Assembly (NCBI RefSeq): GCF_007859195.1
Contig: NZ_VOHL01000004.1
Coordinates: 36,756-100,755 of the forward strand
Length of the DNA stretch: 64,000 nt
Direction of reading: 5' to 3'
Source: Streptococcus cuniculipharyngis
Lineage (GTDB): Bacteria > Bacillota > Bacilli > Lactobacillales > Streptococcaceae
The position numbers and the translations under genes were made by a program. Under the pieces are notes generated by a model. It did not search any database. It had not been told where the DNA came from and worked only from the letters and a program-made list of their open reading frames with translations. This document shows, one piece after another, positions 8,579-18,979 of the stretch (its first letter is position 1; each line of letters opens with the position of its first letter).

Positions 8579-9345
8579 GATAAATCACCCAAATCCCAGG
8601 ATTGATGCGGTGCTGCCAAATCTACCACCAGATGTTCTCCTGCATAAACTTGTGCCTGCTGACGCAAAATCTCCAGATGATCACCTGTCATCCCTCTAGG
8701 AGCAAATTGCGGCAAATGTGTCAAGACCAAACGGTTGACCCCTGCTTGTCGAGCAATCTGACCCGCTTCCTTGCTGGTCAAGTGAGCAGGGTGATTTTCT
8801 TGTCCCTCAAAGAAATAGACATCCGCCAAAAAGAGGTCTGCCCCTGTTGCAAAATCAGCCAAGCCCTCAAAGTAGCCCGTATCCCCTGTAAATACCAGCA
8901 CCTGTTCCGTCGCCACCTCCACAATTCGCATGGCATAGCAAACCACTGGATGAACGGTCTTAATAAAACTAATCTCAAAAGGCCCAAGCTGATTGACCTG
9001 TTCCGTCTGATAGGCCCGCCCTTCTAGGGCATTGGCCATGGTCAATTTGGCAAATTCTCCCTGGTCTTCCGCATGCCCATAAACAGGAAGAATAGGTGAC
9101 TGCTGAGGGTGGAGCAGGCGATAATGCCCCAAAACACCCAAATCAGCGATATGATCTGGATGATAATGACTGATGATAACAGCATCCAAGTCCAGGGGAC
9201 TGAGCACCTTTTCCAACTCCGTCACTGCCCGACTACCAACATCAATCAACAAATTAAAGCCATCCTGACTGGTCAAAAGAAAACTGGTTGTCCCAGCCCC
9301 TTGATAAGGATAGCCGCCCCAACAACCCAAGGTATGTAACTTCAT
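8575..9345 (-). CDS. metallo-beta-lactamase-fold hydrolase (YhfI/RNase Z-like)
   Basis: 256 residues with the metal site HYHPDH (H60, H62, D64, H65), H132, D155 in FTGDTG and H210 in LTHL, as in the YhfI-type cytosolic MBL hydrolases. The substrate is unknown. It starts the operon that also contains tadA. The ribosome binding site is GGAGGGAGAGG. Confidence 0.85.
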   Translation of the reverse strand: MKLHTLGCWGGYPYQGAGTTSFLLTSQDGFNLLIDVGSRAVTELEKVLSPLDLDAVIISHYHPDHIADLGVLGHYRLLHPQQSPILPVYGHAEDQGEFAKLTMANALEGRAYQTEQVNQLGPFEISFIKTVHPVVCYAMRIVEVATEQVLVFTGDTGYFEGLADFATGADLFLADVYFFEGQENHPAHLTSKEAGQIARQAGVNRLVLTHLPQFAPRGMTGDHLEILRQQAQVYAGEHLVVDLAAPHQSWDLGDLS

Positions 9346-9377
9346 GATATCCTCTCCCTCCTAGTAGCTTACTTTTT

Positions 9378-9406
9378 ATTATACCATAAACAACCCCCAT
9401 GACCAA
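9378..9406 (-). promoter_or_regulatory. promoter of the MBL-tadA operon
   Basis: Extended -10 TGGTATAAT (TATAAT at 9378-9383) with TTGGTC 17 nt upstream (9401-9406). The -35 lies inside the xpk terminator stem. Confidence 0.6.
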
Positions 9407-9421
9407 AGGTCACGAGGGGTT
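9392..9421 (-). terminator. xpk terminator
   Basis: AACCCC..GTGACC-TTT-GGTCAT..GGGGTT stem, then GTTTAT on the minus strand, 8 nt past the xpk stop. Confidence 0.75.
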
Positions 9422-9428
9422 AGCTAAC

Positions 9429-11792
9429 TTAATTCAGGGGTTGCCATGTCCAATCACGAACTTCTGGAATATCATCACCATGTTCACGAATGTAACGCTG
9501 ATGGAAACGAATGGTATCATCCATTTTCTGAGCAAATTCGTTCGCCTTCTGACCATAAACCGCAAGAGCTCCATCTTTAGCCACATGGAAACGATCCATT
9601 TCTGACAAGACGCGCATGTCAAATGGCGTTGTAATATCTCCATTTTCACGATAACCATGAATGTAGACATTGTGATTATGTCGATCAAAGAACAAGTCAC
9701 GAATCTGTCCCTCATAACCATGGTAACAGAAAATAACAGGTTTATCTTTAGTAAAGAGCTGATCAAAGTCCTCATCTGAAAGACCTCGTGGGTCAACTTT
9801 TGGTGACCGTAATTTCAGGATATCAACCACATTGATAAAGCGAATCTTCAAGTCAGGGAAAGCCTTGTGCAAAATGCTAACGGCAGCCAAAGCCTCTAAG
9901 TTTGGCTCTGTGCCAGCTGCTGCAATCACAAGGTCTGGTTCAACTCCCTGATCTGTTGACGCCCAATCAATCACCTTATAACCTTCTTTAACCAGTTCTT
10001 CTGCTTCAGCTACTGAATAAAACTGTGGACGAGGGTGTTTTGAAGTAACAATCAAGTTGACCTTATCTTCATCAGCTAGGGCATGTTCCATCACTGCAAA
10101 CAGACTGTTGGAATCTGCTGGCAGGTACTCACGGATAAATTCTGGGCGTTTTTCACCCAAATGGGTCAACAAGCCCGGATCTTGATGGGTATAACCGTTA
10201 TGGTCTTGTTGGAAAACGGTTGACGTTGCAATCAAGTTCAATGATGGGTAATTTTTACGCCATGGAGCATGACTTTTTGATTTACGCAACCATTTAAAAT
10301 GTTGCGTAATCATTGAATCAACAACACGCAAGAAAGATTCATAAGAAGCGAAGAAACCATGACGGCCTGTTAACACATACCCCTCCAAAAAACCTTCAGC
10401 CTGATGTTCAGACAACTGCGAGTCAATCACACGACCAGCTGGAGATAGCCACTCATCATAGGCTTCATTGCGACGGCCCAACCACTGACGATTGGTCACA
10501 CTAAAGACATTGTTCAGGCGGTTAGATTTGGTCTCATCTGGGCCAAAAATACGGAAATTATCAGGATTAGCTACTACCAAATCCGCAGCATACTTACCAA
10601 ATTCAATCATGTCTTGCGCCACGACACTACCAGGTAAGGTCGTATCAATCGCATGTTTACGCCAATCAGCCAAGTCAAGCTTCTTAACGACTCCCGCATT
10701 AGTTGCCGGATTCATTGACATCCGACGAGGGCCTTGTGGTGAAATGGCTCTAATGTCTTCCTTGACATAGCCTTTTTCATCAAAGAGCTCTTCTGGACGA
10801 TAAGAATGTAGCCAGTCAGTCAAATGATCAATATACTGCATATTTCCAGCTTCAACAGGGATTGGCACTTGATGGGCTCTAAAGCCACCCTCAATTGGTT
10901 CTCCCTTCCACTCTTTTGGACCTGTCCAACCTTTCGGAATACGGACAATCAACACCGGCCACTTGGCTTGACTGGCTTCCTCAGCCGGTTTTTGACGAGC
11001 CTGACTTTGGATAGCCTTAATCTCCTCAATCACACTGTCCAGTGTTGCTGCCATCTGTGGATGAACTTCCTCAGGATTTGTACCCGCAACAAAGTAAGGT
11101 TTCCAACCCAAACCATTGAAATACTGGGTCAATTCCTCATCTGTTTTCCGGTCCAAGATAGTTGGATTATGAATTTTTCCACCATTGAGGTATAAAATTG
11201 GCAGCACTGCCCCATCATTGACTGGGTTAATAAAGGTATTTGAAAACCAACCAGCTGCCAAAGGACCTGTTTCTGACTCACCATCACCAATCACTGTTGC
11301 TGCAATCAAGTCTGGATTGTCTAAAATAGCTCCTGTGGCATGAGACAAGGCATACCCCAATTCTCCACCTTCATGGATAGAACCAGGTGTTTCAGGAGCG
11401 GCATGAGACGCGATACCACCAGGGAAAGAGAAAATTTTACAGAGGGTTTTCAAACCTTCCTCATCCTGAGTAATATTGGGATACAACTCAGTATAAGACC
11501 CATCAATATAAGAATTTGACACCATCACTTGACCACCGTGACCTGGCCCTTCAATGTAAAACATGTCTAAGTCATATTTATTAATCACACGATTAAGATG
11601 GGCATAAATAAAGTTTTGCCCTGAAATAGTCCCCCAGTGACCAATAGGATGCACCTTAACATGCTCTTGGCTAACTGGCCGACGAAGCAAGGGATTATCC
11701 TTGAGGTACATCTGTGCTACTGAAATATAGTTGGCTGCTCGCCACCAGGCATCTACCTTTGCCAAATAGTCTTTACTATCATAATTTGTCAT
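9429..11792 (-). CDS. xpk: xylulose-5-phosphate/fructose-6-phosphate phosphoketolase
   Basis: Thiamine-diphosphate enzyme that splits xylulose 5-phosphate (and possibly fructose 6-phosphate) with phosphate into acetyl phosphate and glyceraldehyde 3-phosphate (or erythrose 4-phosphate). 787 residues, full length. Visible motifs: EGPGHGG (81-87) and the ThDP/metal motif [14 protein letters not shown] (169-182). It lies downstream of tkt and the ula genes, whose product is xylulose 5-phosphate. ATG follows AAAGGAGTG. There is a TATAAT at 11863-11868 upstream but no convincing -35. Confidence 0.97.
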   Translation of the reverse strand: MTNYDSKDYLAKVDAWWRAANYISVAQMYLKDNPLLRRPVSQEHVKVHPIGHWGTISGQNFIYAHLNRVINKYDLDMFYIEGPGHGGQVMVSNSYIDGSYTELYPNITQDEEGLKTLCKIFSFPGGIASHAAPETPGSIHEGGELGYALSHATGAILDNPDLIAATVIGDGESETGPLAAGWFSNTFINPVNDGAVLPILYLNGGKIHNPTILDRKTDEELTQYFNGLGWKPYFVAGTNPEEVHPQMAATLDSVIEEIKAIQSQARQKPAEEASQAKWPVLIVRIPKGWTGPKEWKGEPIEGGFRAHQVPIPVEAGNMQYIDHLTDWLHSYRPEELFDEKGYVKEDIRAISPQGPRRMSMNPATNAGVVKKLDLADWRKHAIDTTLPGSVVAQDMIEFGKYAADLVVANPDNFRIFGPDETKSNRLNNVFSVTNRQWLGRRNEAYDEWLSPAGRVIDSQLSEHQAEGFLEGYVLTGRHGFFASYESFLRVVDSMITQHFKWLRKSKSHAPWRKNYPSLNLIATSTVFQQDHNGYTHQDPGLLTHLGEKRPEFIREYLPADSNSLFAVMEHALADEDKVNLIVTSKHPRPQFYSVAEAEELVKEGYKVIDWASTDQGVEPDLVIAAAGTEPNLEALAAVSILHKAFPDLKIRFINVVDILKLRSPKVDPRGLSDEDFDQLFTKDKPVIFCYHGYEGQIRDLFFDRHNHNVYIHGYRENGDITTPFDMRVLSEMDRFHVAKDGALAVYGQKANEFAQKMDDTIRFHQRYIREHGDDIPEVRDWTWQPLN

Positions 11793-11896
11793 GTCCTGAC
11801 ACTCCTTTGTTTGTTAGTTATATCACTATTTTACCCTAGTCAGCTCCAGCAAAAAAGTGCAAATTATACACATATTGGTGTTCCAAATTTATTTAA

Positions 11897-11932
11897 ATAA
11901 AAAGCCCTGAAACCATTTGTTGATGATTTCAG
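11897..11932 (-). terminator. terminator after the 76-residue membrane protein gene
   Basis: CTGAAATCAT/ATGGTTTCAG 10-bp stem with a 6-nt loop, then GGCTTTTTAT on the minus strand. Confidence 0.8.
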
Positions 11933-11941
11933 AGACCTCTT

Positions 11942-12172
11942 TTAGGAAAATCGAAGAAAGACCCAGCCTAGAATGGCCAAGCAGAGACTTAATAACCCCA
12001 TCAAAAATCCTGGCAAAGTCAACAAGGTCAAATTGGGTGAAACAACAATAATCAGTAGCAAAAGACCGGCCAAAAATAACCAGACCTTAGCTAAGCTTTT
12101 GATGGCCATATGATTAGTTGGCCAAGTGTGATCGGTGATTAAGGTCGGCTTCAATTGACTTCTTTCTTTCAT
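11942..12172 (-). CDS. small membrane protein, unknown function
   Basis: 76 residues. A short polar N-terminus (about 25) precedes two hydrophobic segments (about 29-46 and 50-74). It has a strong AGGAGG site 8 nt before the ATG and its own downstream terminator, so it looks like a real gene. It sits alone between tkt and xpk on the same strand; I see no clear promoter, and it may depend on read-through from tkt. I do not recognise the family. Confidence 0.65.
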   Translation of the reverse strand: MKERSQLKPTLITDHTWPTNHMAIKSLAKVWLFLAGLLLLIIVVSPNLTLLTLPGFLMGLLSLCLAILGWVFLRFS

Positions 12173-12210
12173 CTGTTTTTCCTCCTACTTTATTATTCGT
12201 AAGAGGATTT

Positions 12211-12247
12211 AAAAAACTTGAAGAAAAATAACTTTCTTCAAGTTTTT
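12211..12247 (-). terminator. tkt terminator
   Basis: AAAAACTTGAAGAAA/TTTCTTCAAGTTTTT 15-bp stem with U-rich flanks, immediately after the tkt stop. Confidence 0.85.
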
Positions 12248-12251
12248 GAGT

Positions 12252-14228
12252 TTATTTTAAAGCATTAACGGTATCAATAACGTTTTCTACCGTAAAGCCA
12301 TAAGCTTCAATCACCTTATTAGCTGGAGCTGAGGCACCAAATTTATCAATACCAAGCACTGCACCATCCAAGCCGACATACTTGTACCAACTTTGACTGG
12401 CTGCCATCTCAATGGCCACGCGACGACGGACATGACTTGGCAAGATGCTTTCCTTATAGTCTGCTGATTGTTGGTCAAAGAGGTCTGTTGATGGAACAGA
12501 AACCACACGCACCTTGGTTCCCGCTTTTTCTAGCTCTTTGGCCGCCTTCACAGCTAGGTTAACCTCGGAACCAGACGCTAGGAGAATGGTATCAAAGTCA
12601 CTGCCGCTCTCATAAGTGACGTAAGCCCCCTTAGCCACTTGGTCAAAACGGCTACCTGCTTCGACTTCAAGATTTTGACGGGTCAAAACTAGGGCCGTTG
12701 GCGTGCTTTGACTGGTCAAGGCATAATGCCAAGCAGCCTGAGTTTCTCTAGCATCTGCCGGGCGGATGACTGTCATATTTGGCAAGGCACGCAGAGCCGC
12801 CAAATGTTCAATCGGTTCATGGGTCGGACCATCTTCACCAACCGCAATCGAATCATGGGTAAAGACATAAGTCACTGGCAAACCTTGAAGGGCTGATAGA
12901 CGGATAGCAGCCTTGACATAGTCAGAAAAGACGAAGAAGGTACCACCAAAGACACGCAAACCGCCATGAAGAGCCATACCATTCAAGACCGTTCCCATGG
13001 CAAATTCACGCACACCAAACTGAATATTACGGTTAAGCGGATTGTCAGCGTCTTGCAAACCGTCTTCTTTGATATAGGTCATGTTTGAATGAGCCAGGTC
13101 AGCTGAACCACCCAAAAAGTTTGGCAAGATCTTAGCTACCGCATTGATAGCATCTTGCGATGAATTACGAGTGGCTTGAGAGAACCCATCTTCATAGGCT
13201 GGAAAATCTTTTTCTGTCAATTCAACAACAGGTTGATTGGCAAGCACTGCTGATAATTCATCAGCCACTTCTGGATAGGCCGTTTTGTAATCTGCCACCA
13301 ACTGCGTCCAAGCATCATAAGCCGCTTGACCACGATCTGCCACCTGTTCTTTAAAGTCTGCGTAAACCTCTGCTGGAATCTCAAACGGTGCATAAGTCCA
13401 GTCAAGCGCCTGACGAGTAGCTGCTGTTTCATCTGCTCCTAGAGGTGCCCCGTGAACACCGTTAGTGCCTTGCTTATTTGGCGAACCATAACCGATGACT
13501 GTCTTAACTTCAATCAAACTTGGTTTCTTGGTTGCCTTAGCTTCCTCAAGGGCTTGTGAAATAGCCGCTAGATCATTACCATCTTCCACAAGACTGGTGT
13601 GCCAACCATAGGCTTCATAACGACCACGAATATTCTCAGAAAAGGCGTCCTTAGTTTCACCATCCAAACAGATGTCATTTGAATCATAAAGGACAACCAA
13701 CTTATCCAGATTTTGCTTACCAGCATAAGACGCAGCCTCTGCTGAGACTCCTTCCATCAAGTCACCGTCACCACAAAGTACATAGGTGTAGTGGTCAAAA
13801 ATTGGGAAACCATCTTTGTTGTACTTGGCAGCTAGAAAACGCTCTGCTTGAGCCATACCAACAGCTGTTGCAATTCCTTGTCCCAGAGGTCCAGTTGTGG
13901 CATCTACCCCTGCCGTATGGCCAAACTCTGGGTGACCTGGGGTTTTAGAATTCCATTGGCGGAAGTTTTTGATTTCTTCCATGCTAACATCTTGATAACC
14001 CGATAGATGCAAGAGAGCATAGAGCAACATTGAACCATGACCTGCCGAGAGGACAAAACGGTCACGATTGGCCCAGTCCGGTTGATTTGGTGTGACACGA
14101 AGGTGTTTGGTATAGAGACTATAGGCCATTGGTGCTGCTCCCATGACAACCCCTGGGTGACCCGATTTTGATTGTTCAATGGCATCAACGCCGAGGAAGC
14201 GAATGGCATTTACAGATAGATTTGACAT
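12252..14228 (-). CDS. tkt: transketolase
   Basis: Thiamine-diphosphate enzyme of the pentose phosphate pathway, 658 residues. The start at 14228 ([13 protein letters not shown]) has an AAGGAAAG site and matches the family N-terminus; upstream codons are non-coding. Motifs: SGHPG (22-26), the ThDP motif CGDGDLMEG near 150, and [15 protein letters not shown] in the pyrimidine-binding domain. It lies between ulaG and xpk; a cre-like site precedes it, suggesting CcpA control. Confidence 0.97.
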   Translation of the reverse strand: MSNLSVNAIRFLGVDAIEQSKSGHPGVVMGAAPMAYSLYTKHLRVTPNQPDWANRDRFVLSAGHGSMLLYALLHLSGYQDVSMEEIKNFRQWNSKTPGHPEFGHTAGVDATTGPLGQGIATAVGMAQAERFLAAKYNKDGFPIFDHYTYVLCGDGDLMEGVSAEAASYAGKQNLDKLVVLYDSNDICLDGETKDAFSENIRGRYEAYGWHTSLVEDGNDLAAISQALEEAKATKKPSLIEVKTVIGYGSPNKQGTNGVHGAPLGADETAATRQALDWTYAPFEIPAEVYADFKEQVADRGQAAYDAWTQLVADYKTAYPEVADELSAVLANQPVVELTEKDFPAYEDGFSQATRNSSQDAINAVAKILPNFLGGSADLAHSNMTYIKEDGLQDADNPLNRNIQFGVREFAMGTVLNGMALHGGLRVFGGTFFVFSDYVKAAIRLSALQGLPVTYVFTHDSIAVGEDGPTHEPIEHLAALRALPNMTVIRPADARETQAAWHYALTSQSTPTALVLTRQNLEVEAGSRFDQVAKGAYVTYESGSDFDTILLASGSEVNLAVKAAKELEKAGTKVRVVSVPSTDLFDQQSADYKESILPSHVRRRVAIEMAASQSWYKYVGLDGAVLGIDKFGASAPANKVIEAYGFTVENVIDTVNALK

Positions 14229-14256
14229 GTGACTTTCCTTTCTATATGGCTTACTT

Positions 14257-14270
14257 GGTAAGCTCTTACA
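14257..14270. promoter_or_regulatory. cre-like CcpA site upstream of tkt
   Basis: TGTAAGAGCTTACC on the minus strand matches the near-palindromic catabolite-response consensus except in the central CG. It lies 29 nt before the tkt start. No convincing -10/-35 is visible nearby. Confidence 0.5.
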
Positions 14271-14286
14271 CTTTAATCTTAACAAA

Positions 14287-14319
14287 ATTATCCGCTTATC
14301 GCAAGGATAGGCGGATAAT
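14287..14319 (-). terminator. ulaG terminator
   Basis: ATTATCCGCCTATC/GATAAGCGGATAAT stem with one mismatch, then TTTTGTT on the minus strand, 15 nt past the ulaG stop. Confidence 0.8.
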
Positions 14320-14333
14320 ATCAGCAATTAGGC

Positions 14334-15425
14334 TTATAGCAAAGCTTTGAATTGGATATTAGAATCTTGCTCGAAGCAGTCATCAAATCCGCGTGGGTGG
14401 TGATATTCGATAATATCCTTATCTTGTGGATAAGTGTATTTACCACCAACTTCCCAAATGAATGGGTGGAACTTGTATTGGAGACGTTCTTTACGCATTT
14501 TCCACAATTCAAGAATCTCATCTGTTGAAGCCATAAAGTTTGACCAGATATCATAGTGAACAGGAATGATAACCTTGGCCCGCAGATTTTCAGCCATGCG
14601 CAGAAGGTCAACAGAGGTCATCTTGTCTTGGATACCAATTGGGTTTTCACCGTAGTTGTTGAGGGCAACATCAATCTCAAAGTCTTTACCATGCTTAGCA
14701 AAGTAGTTTGAGAAGTGAGAATCTGCCCCATGATAAATGGTTCCACCTGGTGTCTCAAAGACATAGTTAACTGCCTTACGCGCCATTTCTTCATCGGTTA
14801 CCGCAAGACCACTCAATTCACCACCTGCTTCTTCTGCTCCTTCAACTGGCAGGGTCACCAAGCAAGTACGGTCAAATGATTCAACGGCATGGACCTTAAC
14901 ATCTTTGAACTCAAAGCTATCGCCTGGCTTAACCACCATGATACGCTCTTCTGGCACGCCCCATTTTTTCCAAATTTCACCACATTCATAAGGGCCAACG
15001 AATTTGACATGGTCTAAGTTTGGATTATTGATAATAGCTGCTGCTGTGTTAATGTCAATATGGTCACTATGGAAGTGAGAGACCAAATAGTAGTCTAATT
15101 CATTGATGGCAAAGGGGTCAATCACCATGGGTTGTACCCGCAAGTTTGGTTGTAGTTTACGAACACCAGCCATATTAGCCATTTGGTGACCACGAACCAT
15201 GTCTTTGACCTTCTTGGTTGATTTGCCACGAGCTGACCAAAGGTCCATGACCAAGTTAGCACCACCTGGAGTTTTTACCCAAACCCCACAGTTACCCAAC
15301 CACCACATGGCAAAGTTGCCCGCTGGCACGACTTCTTCTTCAATTTCTTCATTAAGCCAAGTTCCCCACTCTGGGAAAGTGCTTAAAATCCAAGATTCTC
15401 TTGTAATGTCTTTCACATTAGCCAT
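14334..15425 (-). CDS. ulaG: L-ascorbate-6-phosphate lactonase UlaG
   Basis: Metallo-beta-lactamase-fold lactonase that opens L-ascorbate 6-phosphate to 3-keto-L-gulonate 6-phosphate. 363 residues with the metal motif H117-F-H119-S-D121-H122. It is transcribed apart from ulaA-F, behind the regulator gene, from a promoter nearly identical in design to the ulaA promoter. A GAGGAGG site precedes the ATG. The whole length is conserved. Confidence 0.97.
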   Translation of the reverse strand: MANVKDITRESWILSTFPEWGTWLNEEIEEEVVPAGNFAMWWLGNCGVWVKTPGGANLVMDLWSARGKSTKKVKDMVRGHQMANMAGVRKLQPNLRVQPMVIDPFAINELDYYLVSHFHSDHIDINTAAAIINNPNLDHVKFVGPYECGEIWKKWGVPEERIMVVKPGDSFEFKDVKVHAVESFDRTCLVTLPVEGAEEAGGELSGLAVTDEEMARKAVNYVFETPGGTIYHGADSHFSNYFAKHGKDFEIDVALNNYGENPIGIQDKMTSVDLLRMAENLRAKVIIPVHYDIWSNFMASTDEILELWKMRKERLQYKFHPFIWEVGGKYTYPQDKDIIEYHHPRGFDDCFEQDSNIQFKALL

Positions 15426-15473
15426 TTGTAAATCCTCCTCAAAATCTCTAGGTATAATCTTCTTTACACCCTT

Positions 15474-15529
15474 ATTATAAATTATGAAAACGGAAACAAA
15501 AAGACCAAGTCTTACACAGGGGTGTGTTC
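15474..15529 (-). promoter_or_regulatory. ulaG promoter: -10, cre and UlaR-type box
   Basis: TATAAT at 15474-15479; cre TGAAAACGGAAACA (plus-strand reading) at 15485-15498; and at 15494-15529 a 36-bp box shared with the ulaA promoter: CTTGGTCTTTTTGTTT next to GAACACA-N5-TGTGTA. Spacing from -10 to cre to box is identical in both promoters. The distal part of the box overlaps the last codons of the regulator gene (stop at 15512). No good -35 exists, which fits an activator-dependent promoter. Confidence 0.8.
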
Positions 15530-17212
15530 ACTTGTCACACCTTGATGACTCAAGTGTAACAATTCTTCATCAAACAGGCTACAAATCTCTTGACTTAGCT
15601 GAGTAATTATCCCTGGACTAGTCACATGAGGGCCCAATAGCTGCTCCAAGCGTTTTTCAAAATGAGGGCGGCAGGTCATCAACTCATAATGCCGGAGAAA
15701 ATGACTGAGCTTGACCACATCATCATAAGATAAGATCGGTTGGACCTGGACCAAAGGAAATTGAGTTTCTAGGGCATCACTGGTTGAAATCAGTAAATCC
15801 GCCACCAACAAATCCTCAACACTCTTGAATTGTTCTGTGGTAAAGGTCGCTTGAATACTATTCGGTGGCAGGTATTTTTGACACTGGCGCAGGAGAAGTT
15901 TTTGGATAGAAACTCCTTCATCACAGATGATATAGACCTGCTGCAAGTGGGAACTTTCTAGAGTATCCATTTCCTTTTCAAGATAACCACCAAAATGAAT
16001 GGTTAAATAGGCCAAGTCATCATCATTTAAACTAATTTGCCATTCTTCCTCCAAAATGAGGGCTGCTTTTTTAACCTCGACAAATAAGCTATGGTACTTT
16101 TGTTTGATGTGTTTGGTTAAGGGATTTTTCGATAAAATGCCATAATTCTTACGGAACAATAAGGCCTTGGTATGGGTTAATAACCTTCTCGCCAACTCTT
16201 CCTTTTGGACCAAGCGAACCTGGGCTGTCTGCTCAAAACTAGCCATAAACCAATCAATGATCATGGCCATGTCTTGAAAGTCTTGACTAGTCAGATGACT
16301 GTCACGTTCCTTGCGATAAGACAGCAACAAGATAGCAATCAAACAAGTTCCAATCTCGTCCAATTCAACAGCTAACTGCCCCTGTATAGACTGGCTGATT
16401 TTTTGAGCAACCTGATATTCAATCCGTTGATGAACAGGCGCAAACTTCTGTTGCATATCCTCCACTTCTTCCAGAGATAACTCCATGGTTTGATAAGACA
16501 AGAGAAGGTAGGGAAGAATCCGCAACATGAGACTTATTTCAGAACGATTAATCTTCTTACCTAAATCATTTTCGCGTTTACTGACTTCTGCCAGTAAAAA
16601 GTCTTGCGCTTGGTCTGATAGGAGGCCTTCATCTGCCAAGGTCACCATTAGTTTTTCTCTTAAGATGTTCAAAAAACCCGGGCTGGCTTCATTGAAAAGA
16701 TCATAAAGAAAGGAATGGACGTATTGAATTTTATTTAAGGGATGACATTGGAGGAAATAACCTTGGGATTTGGTGGCATAGAGATTGACCTTATACTGCT
16801 CTTGAGCCAAACGGTAACGAATATCATTCAGATCATTTAAGACGGTATTACGAGAAACGTCGGTCAAGTCCATTAACTTCTCAATGGTTACCCGCTCTGA
16901 TGAAATGGCAATATAGACAATCATTAATTGAATGCGCTCGTCAATACTCATAATGTAACTGTCTGAAGCCACCTCGGCTAAGAGCGTCTGACAGGCCTCT
17001 TTTTGCTGATGGTTTAATAGAATCCCTACCCTAGGTTTACTGACAATCGGGCTGACATCGTCTGGCAAGGCATCATTAATTTTATCAAGATGATAGTAGA
17101 TTTTACGACGTGATTGCTCTGTTGAACGACTAATCGTCATAATCGTTTCAGGCGTTTCTAACTGAATCAGATAGCGTAGTAAATCACAACTACTCTTGTC
17201 CAATAAGATCAT
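15512..17212 (-). CDS. ulaR: PRD-containing BglG/MtlR-type transcriptional regulator UlaR
   Basis: 566 residues from MILLDKSSCDLL, chosen because GGAGG lies 8 nt upstream; an ATG at 17227 is an alternative. Two N-terminal helix-turn-helix regions (about 1-60 and 85-140) are followed by two PTS regulation domains (about 170-390) and an EIIB-like domain with CDEGVSIQKLL near 420. The family is controlled by PTS phosphorylation. Its place between ulaF and ulaG and the shared box at both ula promoters make it the likely local activator. Confidence 0.88.
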   Translation of the reverse strand: MILLDKSSCDLLRYLIQLETPETIMTISRSTEQSRRKIYYHLDKINDALPDDVSPIVSKPRVGILLNHQQKEACQTLLAEVASDSYIMSIDERIQLMIVYIAISSERVTIEKLMDLTDVSRNTVLNDLNDIRYRLAQEQYKVNLYATKSQGYFLQCHPLNKIQYVHSFLYDLFNEASPGFLNILREKLMVTLADEGLLSDQAQDFLLAEVSKRENDLGKKINRSEISLMLRILPYLLLSYQTMELSLEEVEDMQQKFAPVHQRIEYQVAQKISQSIQGQLAVELDEIGTCLIAILLLSYRKERDSHLTSQDFQDMAMIIDWFMASFEQTAQVRLVQKEELARRLLTHTKALLFRKNYGILSKNPLTKHIKQKYHSLFVEVKKAALILEEEWQISLNDDDLAYLTIHFGGYLEKEMDTLESSHLQQVYIICDEGVSIQKLLLRQCQKYLPPNSIQATFTTEQFKSVEDLLVADLLISTSDALETQFPLVQVQPILSYDDVVKLSHFLRHYELMTCRPHFEKRLEQLLGPHVTSPGIITQLSQEICSLFDEELLHLSHQGVTSEHTPV

Positions 17213-17394
17213 TTGGCTATCCTCCATGTCCTTTCTAGCCTGTACATTATAGCATAGGAAAGCGGTTTTATCTAGTTTCAATACTTGATTAAAGCAATTA
17301 ATGGGAAAATGCAAAAAGGGGAAAGGATAAAATCGACTGGTGACGATTCTTGCCTTCCCACAAAGATATTTTTCCCCACTACTAAAAATAAACC

Positions 17395-18111
17395 TTAATG
17401 GGCATCACCCTTTTGGCCATAGTAGGCATTTGGACCATGCTTACGTAGGTAGTGTTTGTCCATGATATATTTAGGTGCTGGTTCAACCTTAGGATTGATT
17501 TGCTCGGTAAAACGGTTCATCTTGGCCACTTCTTCCAAAACAACGGAATGGTAAACGGCTTGAGCAGGATCCTTGCCCCAAGTAAATGGCCCATGGTTAC
17601 GCACCACGATACCCGGAACTGCCACTGGATCAATCCCACGTTTGGCAAAGGTTTCCACAATAACAGCCCCTGTTTCTTTTTCATAAGCCGAATCGACTTC
17701 CTCCGCCGTCAAGGAACGGGCACATGGCACCGGACCATAGAAGTAATCCGCATGGGTTGTGCCATAAAAAGGAATATCACGACCTGCCTGAGCCCAGCCA
17801 ACAGCTTCTGTTGAGTGAGTATGAACAACCGCTCCAACTTCTGGCCAAGCCTTATAGAGGGCAACGTGGGTCGCAAGATCTGAAGACGGGTTCAAATCAC
17901 CTTCAACCACATTGCCATCCAAATCAGTAACCACCATATTTTCAGGTGTTAACTTGTCGTAGTCAACTCCAGATGGTTTGATAACAATTCGCCCCAACTC
18001 TCGACAAACTTCTGACACATTGCCCCAGGTAAATTTGACCAAGCCATGTTCTGGTAAAGAAACATTGGCCTCATAGACCCGCTGACGCATGTCTGCTAAT
18101 GATTTTGGCAT
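17395..18111 (-). CDS. ulaF: L-ribulose-5-phosphate 4-epimerase UlaF
   Basis: 238 residues of the AraD/UlaF class II aldolase family; converts L-ribulose 5-phosphate to D-xylulose 5-phosphate. Zinc ligands are visible in HTHSTEAVGWAQAG (near 97-110) and in NHGPFTWG (near 170). It follows ulaE with a 1-nt gap. Last gene of ulaABCDEF; no strong terminator follows, only a weak AATCG/CGATT hairpin near 17330-17347. Confidence 0.95.
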   Translation of the reverse strand: MPKSLADMRQRVYEANVSLPEHGLVKFTWGNVSEVCRELGRIVIKPSGVDYDKLTPENMVVTDLDGNVVEGDLNPSSDLATHVALYKAWPEVGAVVHTHSTEAVGWAQAGRDIPFYGTTHADYFYGPVPCARSLTAEEVDSAYEKETGAVIVETFAKRGIDPVAVPGIVVRNHGPFTWGKDPAQAVYHSVVLEEVAKMNRFTEQINPKVEPAPKYIMDKHYLRKHGPNAYYGQKGDAH

Positions 18112-18112
18112 C

Positions 18113-18976
18113 TTAAATCACCCCTGCTTTCTCCATCAATGGGTAAAGGAAGTCCTGAGCCTCTTTGATGGCTGCTCGTGTTTCCTCCACCGTTTCACAA
18201 TTTTCAGACCACATTTCAATCAAGAATGGGCCATTATAGTTAGTCTTTTTCAAAACATCAAACATCTGCTCCCAGTCCACGCAACCTTGGCCAAAGGGCA
18301 CATCACGGAATTGACCCTTAGCCTTTTCTGTGACGGCATAAGTATCCTTCAAATGCAGGGCAGCAATGGACCGGTGACCCAAATAAAATTCGCTATAGAT
18401 GTCATTGTGCCAAGCTGACACATTCCCCGTATCTGGATAGACAAAGAGGTAAGGTGAGTCAATCTCTTTTTCAATAGCCAAATACTTCTCAATCGAATTG
18501 ATGAAGGGATCGTCCATGATTTCGATGGCTAACATGACCTGAGCAGCCTCTGCCCAGTCGCAGGCTTGACGGAGATTTTTAATAAAACGAGCGCGTGTTT
18601 CTGGTGATTTTTCTTCATAATACACATCATAACCAGCCAACTGAATGGTCCGTACACCTAAATCTTGAGCCAACTCAATACACTGTTTCATGGTTTCTAA
18701 GGATTTCGCTTCAAGTTCTGGATCATTGGATCCCAAGGGATAACGACGATGACCAGAAAAACAAATGGTGGGAATCCGGATACCTGTTTCATAGATGGCC
18801 TTAACTAACTCTAGCCGTTCTTCCTTGGTCCACTCCAATCGTGCCAAGCGGTCATCAGACTCGTCCACGGACATTTCAACAAAATCAAAACCCAGTTCTT
18901 TGGCAAAGGTCAAGCGTTCCAACCAGGTAAAGTGTTTGGGTGTCGCCTTTTCATAAATACCAATTGGACGTTTCAT
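18113..18976 (-). CDS. ulaE: L-xylulose/L-ribulose-5-phosphate 3-epimerase UlaE
   Basis: 287 residues, TIM-barrel sugar isomerase family; interconverts L-xylulose 5-phosphate and L-ribulose 5-phosphate. Conserved stretches include EIMDDPFINS (metal ligand Glu), YPDTGNVSAW and LHLKDTYAV, with a catalytic Glu near LIEMWSE. It lies 3 nt after ulaD and is tightly coupled to ulaF. Confidence 0.95.
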   Translation of the reverse strand: MKRPIGIYEKATPKHFTWLERLTFAKELGFDFVEMSVDESDDRLARLEWTKEERLELVKAIYETGIRIPTICFSGHRRYPLGSNDPELEAKSLETMKQCIELAQDLGVRTIQLAGYDVYYEEKSPETRARFIKNLRQACDWAEAAQVMLAIEIMDDPFINSIEKYLAIEKEIDSPYLFVYPDTGNVSAWHNDIYSEFYLGHRSIAALHLKDTYAVTEKAKGQFRDVPFGQGCVDWEQMFDVLKKTNYNGPFLIEMWSENCETVEETRAAIKEAQDFLYPLMEKAGVI

Positions 18977-18979
18977 AGC

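Noticed and set aside
11793..11896. xpk promoter
   Set aside because: TATAAT at 11863-11868 is present, but no -35 at proper distance and no cre; left unassigned.
17315..17394. Terminator between ulaF and ulaR
   Set aside because: Only a 5-bp AATCG/CGATT stem with a weak T tract; not convincing, so ulaR may be read from the ula operon.
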